DNA from: an uncultured Flavobacterium sp.
GTDB taxonomy: Bacteria > Bacteroidota > Bacteroidia > Flavobacteriales > Flavobacteriaceae
Assembly: GCF_946479975.1 (NCBI RefSeq)
Contig: NZ_CAMLIX010000039.1
Span: 1 to 27,114 of the forward strand
Length of the DNA: 27,114 nt
Direction: 5' to 3'
Below the pieces are notes generated by a model, which was not told where the DNA came from, ran no database searches, and saw only the letters and a list, made by a program, of their open reading frames with translations. A program made the position numbers and the translations under genes. This document shows positions 25,054 to 27,114 of this stretch, piece after piece; the stretch's first letter is position 1; the number at the start of each line of letters is the position of its first letter.

Positions 25054-25881
25054 TCACTTATCGTCCTGTTCATCCATTTTTTTGCTTAAAACATCTCTAA
25101 GAGAGTCTAGAAACTTGGTTTTGTTGATTTTCCTATTACGTAGTTCTAAATAAGTATGATAAAAATCACCGATATCTACATTAAACATTCTTGAAAACAC
25201 TCTTGAGATCTGTTTGATATCAGCATGACCATAATCCAATACCCCCTGAGCTTGCAAGGCATAAATAAGTTCAACTAATGCAGCTTTACTTCCTGTCCAG
25301 TTCAAAGAATAGTGTGGACTTTTTGCACTTGAAATGTTTGAAAGCCCAAAAATTCTGTCTTCAATATATAGTTGGATAAGATCATTTGCTAAAATTTTTG
25401 CAACTTTATAATCATGGCTAGTACAGAATCTATGATCTGTCTCAAAATAATAACTATCTAAGCTTAGTTTGATATCATATTTCCCTCGCAAAAAATATTT
25501 ATCATCTAGGTAAGTACTATTTGTTCTGTAATATTTGTAAAACTCAAGATTATTATCAAAATATAGCTTCAATTTTGTAATCTCATTTTTTAGATACTTT
25601 TTCGTTACCTTATCTCCACCATAAGGGATTTTAGCCTCAATCTTATAAATACCGTTGTAATAAATCAACTTAGCAACAAACTGCGGTTTTATCTTCTTAA
25701 AAAAGCAGATTTCTTCATTAGCATCTTTAAAACCCTTTTCAATGATAAACTCCTTTACCTCGTTGAGTTTTTTTTGTGCAATTTCAATTGCGTCTTCTGC
25801 AAGCAACATTGTTTTATCACATGATAAATCATTTAGGTGGTCATTTAGCTGCTGTAATTTTTCATAACAGTATTTTTTCAT
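25054..25881 (-). CDS. RteC-family regulator (copy 2)
   Basis: The 275-residue protein aligns by eye along its whole length with the copy at 9174-10028: VKEFIIEKGFKDANEEICFF, IKPQFVAKLIYYNGIYKIEAKIP, a YYRTNSTYLDDKYF block, HDYKVAKILANDL, WTGSKAALVELIYALQAQGVLDYG and a C-terminal helical part FNVDIGDFYHTYLELRNRKINKTKFLDSL. The C-terminal half is nearer the classic RteC pattern than in copy 1. It is the last gene of a minus-strand run that starts with the 83-residue protein and the patatin, and converges with the helicase gene, 19 bases apart. Two divergent RteC copies on one element suggest two targets. Confidence 0.87.
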   Translation of the reverse strand: MKKYCYEKLQQLNDHLNDLSCDKTMLLAEDAIEIAQKKLNEVKEFIIEKGFKDANEEICFFKKIKPQFVAKLIYYNGIYKIEAKIPYGGDKVTKKYLKNEITKLKLYFDNNLEFYKYYRTNSTYLDDKYFLRGKYDIKLSLDSYYFETDHRFCTSHDYKVAKILANDLIQLYIEDRIFGLSNISSAKSPHYSLNWTGSKAALVELIYALQAQGVLDYGHADIKQISRVFSRMFNVDIGDFYHTYLELRNRKINKTKFLDSLRDVLSKKMDEQDDK

Positions 25882-25963
25882 CTATTAAATTGTTGCGATT
25901 TTTGAGTTATGAAACTTAATATGATATTTATCCAATAGGCAATAGTCTACTAATGTTTTATAC

Positions 25964-26749
25964 TCAACAGTTATTATCCTGTCTTAAAGACAGCAAATCA
26001 TCTTCAAATTTTTTAGCATGTTCATATCCTATTTGATATATTTCATCCATATGTTTTGTGTCGAAAGTTGAAAACTTTCGAAGTTCTCCCGGCTGTATAA
26101 AGACGTCGCAGTAATTTGCTCCTTCTTTATCTATTTTTGAAGTAATTATTCGGATAATGCGGTCCATGATTTCACCATATCCCATATGTCCCCTTGCAAT
26201 CTCAATAGAATTTACATCCACTCCAACACTCTTTCCGCATGTTGCATTTATGTGTTCAACAGGAAAATTATTTAGTATACCTCCATCGCATAATATAGTA
26301 TCATTATGATAATTGACGGGGACAAAGACCATAGGGAAACAACATGAAGATTTAATTGCCAAACTTAGGCAGCCCTGATTGAACACCAACGACCGAGCAT
26401 TACTCAAATCAGTAACAGAAACATATAATGGGACTTTGAGCTGCTCAAAACTGTTATGAGGGATATATTTGGTAATAATCCTTTCAAATATATCTGGACT
26501 GAACATTCCTCCATTACCTCGAAATAAATCTGTGTAATTGAAAAACTTTTCTGTTTTTGCAAATTTGAAAATCTCTGCAGGACTGTAGCCTTCCGCAATA
26601 AAGGCACCAATAAGTGCACCTGCGCTTGCACCTGAAATAGCATCAAATGAGATTCCTAACTCTTCCATACATTGGAGAACACCAAGGTGAGCTATTCCTC
26701 TAAACCCACCTCCTGAAAGTGTAATCCCAATTTTATTATTTACTATCAT
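25964..26749 (-). CDS. Patatin-like phospholipase
   Basis: The 261-residue protein is a minimal patatin. The oxyanion loop is GGGFRG at 13-18, the nucleophile is Ser42 in GASAG, and the partner acid is Asp155 in CDGGILNNFP. There is no signal peptide, so it acts in the cytoplasm on membrane lipid, as a lipid acyl hydrolase. Length matches single-domain bacterial patatins. It is preceded by an unusually purine-rich ribosome site and by an 83-residue gene, and followed by the RteC copy. Patatins serve as abortive-infection effectors in CBASS, but no nucleotide cyclase is visible here; a housekeeping RssA-like role is the other choice. Confidence 0.93.
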   Translation of the reverse strand: MIVNNKIGITLSGGGFRGIAHLGVLQCMEELGISFDAISGASAGALIGAFIAEGYSPAEIFKFAKTEKFFNYTDLFRGNGGMFSPDIFERIITKYIPHNSFEQLKVPLYVSVTDLSNARSLVFNQGCLSLAIKSSCCFPMVFVPVNYHNDTILCDGGILNNFPVEHINATCGKSVGVDVNSIEIARGHMGYGEIMDRIIRIITSKIDKEGANYCDVFIQPGELRKFSTFDTKHMDEIYQIGYEHAKKFEDDLLSLRQDNNC

Positions 26750-26758
26750 TATTCAATT

Positions 26759-26767
26759 CCCCTTCCT
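26759..26767 (-). promoter_or_regulatory. Purine-rich ribosome site before patatin
   Basis: AGGAAGGGG on the minus strand lies 9 bases before ATG 26749. Such sites are rare in this window, where most genes have A-rich leaders. Confidence 0.4.
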
Positions 26768-26842
26768 ACTTATAGATTATAATTATTCGACATTATTAGT
26801 GTCTCTAGTCCGTAATTTTTGAGACTTTATCTGACTTAGGAA

Positions 26843-27094
26843 TTACATTATAAATACCTTATACTCCCTGCTAGGTGTCGGTGGAACTAACATTGTTTTA
26901 ACCCACGAGGGATCTAGCGCTTTGCCTTCACTGTCTAGGAAAGAGTTCGTAATTATTCTTGCCAAGTCTTCAGGATTGCCACCGATTAACGGCTTACCCT
27001 CAAAATAGAGCTCGTTATGTAGCTGAAAAAAAATATCTACAACCTGCTCCACAGAACAGTTGATCTTTATTTTTTTAGAATTTACTTTATCCAT
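26843..27094 (-). CDS. 83-residue protein, possibly a lone RteC-type C-terminal module
   Basis: The ATG at 27094 opens an 83-codon frame ending at TAA 26843. The product starts MDKVNSKKIKINCSVEQVV and contains IFFQLHNELYFEG, GGNPEDLARIITNSFLDSEGKAL and WVKTMLVPPTPSREYKVFIM. It has no membrane or signal segment. The spacing of hydrophobic blocks resembles the C-terminal half of RteC proteins (ELIYAL-x-G, then D-I/L-x-x-I, F, then an R-rich end), but identity is low. It leads the same-strand run 83-aa, patatin, RteC. Because the window ends 20 bases upstream, its promoter and any gene before it are unseen. Confidence 0.6.
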   Translation of the reverse strand: MDKVNSKKIKINCSVEQVVDIFFQLHNELYFEGKPLIGGNPEDLARIITNSFLDSEGKALDPSWVKTMLVPPTPSREYKVFIM

Positions 27095-27114
27095 AATCTT
27101 TTATTTTTTGTTAC

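Noticed and set aside
25964..26749. CBASS system based on the patatin
   Set aside because: CBASS needs a CD-NTase and none is in the window. It could lie beyond the right edge, so only a weaker effector idea is kept.
1..27114. tRNA or rRNA genes
   Set aside because: No cloverleaf with a TTCGA-type loop or rRNA segment was noticed by eye on either strand.

Overview
The window looks like a flavobacterial chromosome (Bacteroidota, most likely Flavobacterium or a close relative). The evidence is low GC, a SusC/TonB-type receptor with a carboxypeptidase-regulatory-like N-terminus, an M23 peptidase tail of flavobacterial type, several -7 promoter elements of the Bacteroidota form TAnnTTTG, and near absence of Shine-Dalgarno sequences. 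Positions 1 to about 7.3 kb hold ordinary chromosomal genes. From about 7.6 kb to the right edge the content is that of an integrative conjugative element related to CTnDOT. No integrase, relaxase or tra gene lies in the window, so only the regulatory, excision and DNA-processing part of such an element is visible, plus cargo.

Layout. 1-4520 (+ strand): tail of an M23 peptidase, TonB-dependent receptor, a small gene that needs a -1 frameshift at an A AAA AAG site, a lipoprotein with two calcium-loop motifs, and a small membrane protein. 4596-7252 (- strand): DUF2971 protein and an MsbA-like ABC exporter with a clear promoter and a 48-nt terminator hairpin. 7361-7623: no gene, a possible junction zone. 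7624-8898 (-): Qnr-like pentapeptide-repeat protein and a TetR regulator with a near-palindromic operator at its own promoter.

9174-15465 (+): an RteC-family regulator, then two small helix-turn-helix proteins, a DUF4099/DUF3945 protein, a type IA topoisomerase and an ORF6N protein. The order RteC, two Xis-like HTH proteins, Orf3-like protein, Exc-like topoisomerase matches the excision operon of CTnDOT as I recall it. The RteC-to-HTH gap carries an 18-bp perfect palindrome, TTGGCA repeats and a 30-codon leader ORF. An IS256-family element (15504-16849, 24-bp imperfect inverted repeats, 8-bp target duplication TTATTATG) sits between ORF6N and a 58-aa histone H1-like gene.

17111-19004 (-): cargo made of an accessory beta-ketoacyl-ACP synthase and a TetR regulator. 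Both are preceded by operators sharing the form ATACC-N4-GGTAT, so the TetR protein very likely controls both genes. 19226-25034 (+): DUF1896 protein translationally overlapped with a 1794-aa methylase-helicase. 25054-27094 (-): an 83-aa small protein, a patatin-like phospholipase and a second RteC-family protein, read in that order on the minus strand. The best candidates for something little described are the TetR-controlled accessory KAS cassette, the small protein/patatin/RteC cluster and the frameshift gene at 2822-3345.
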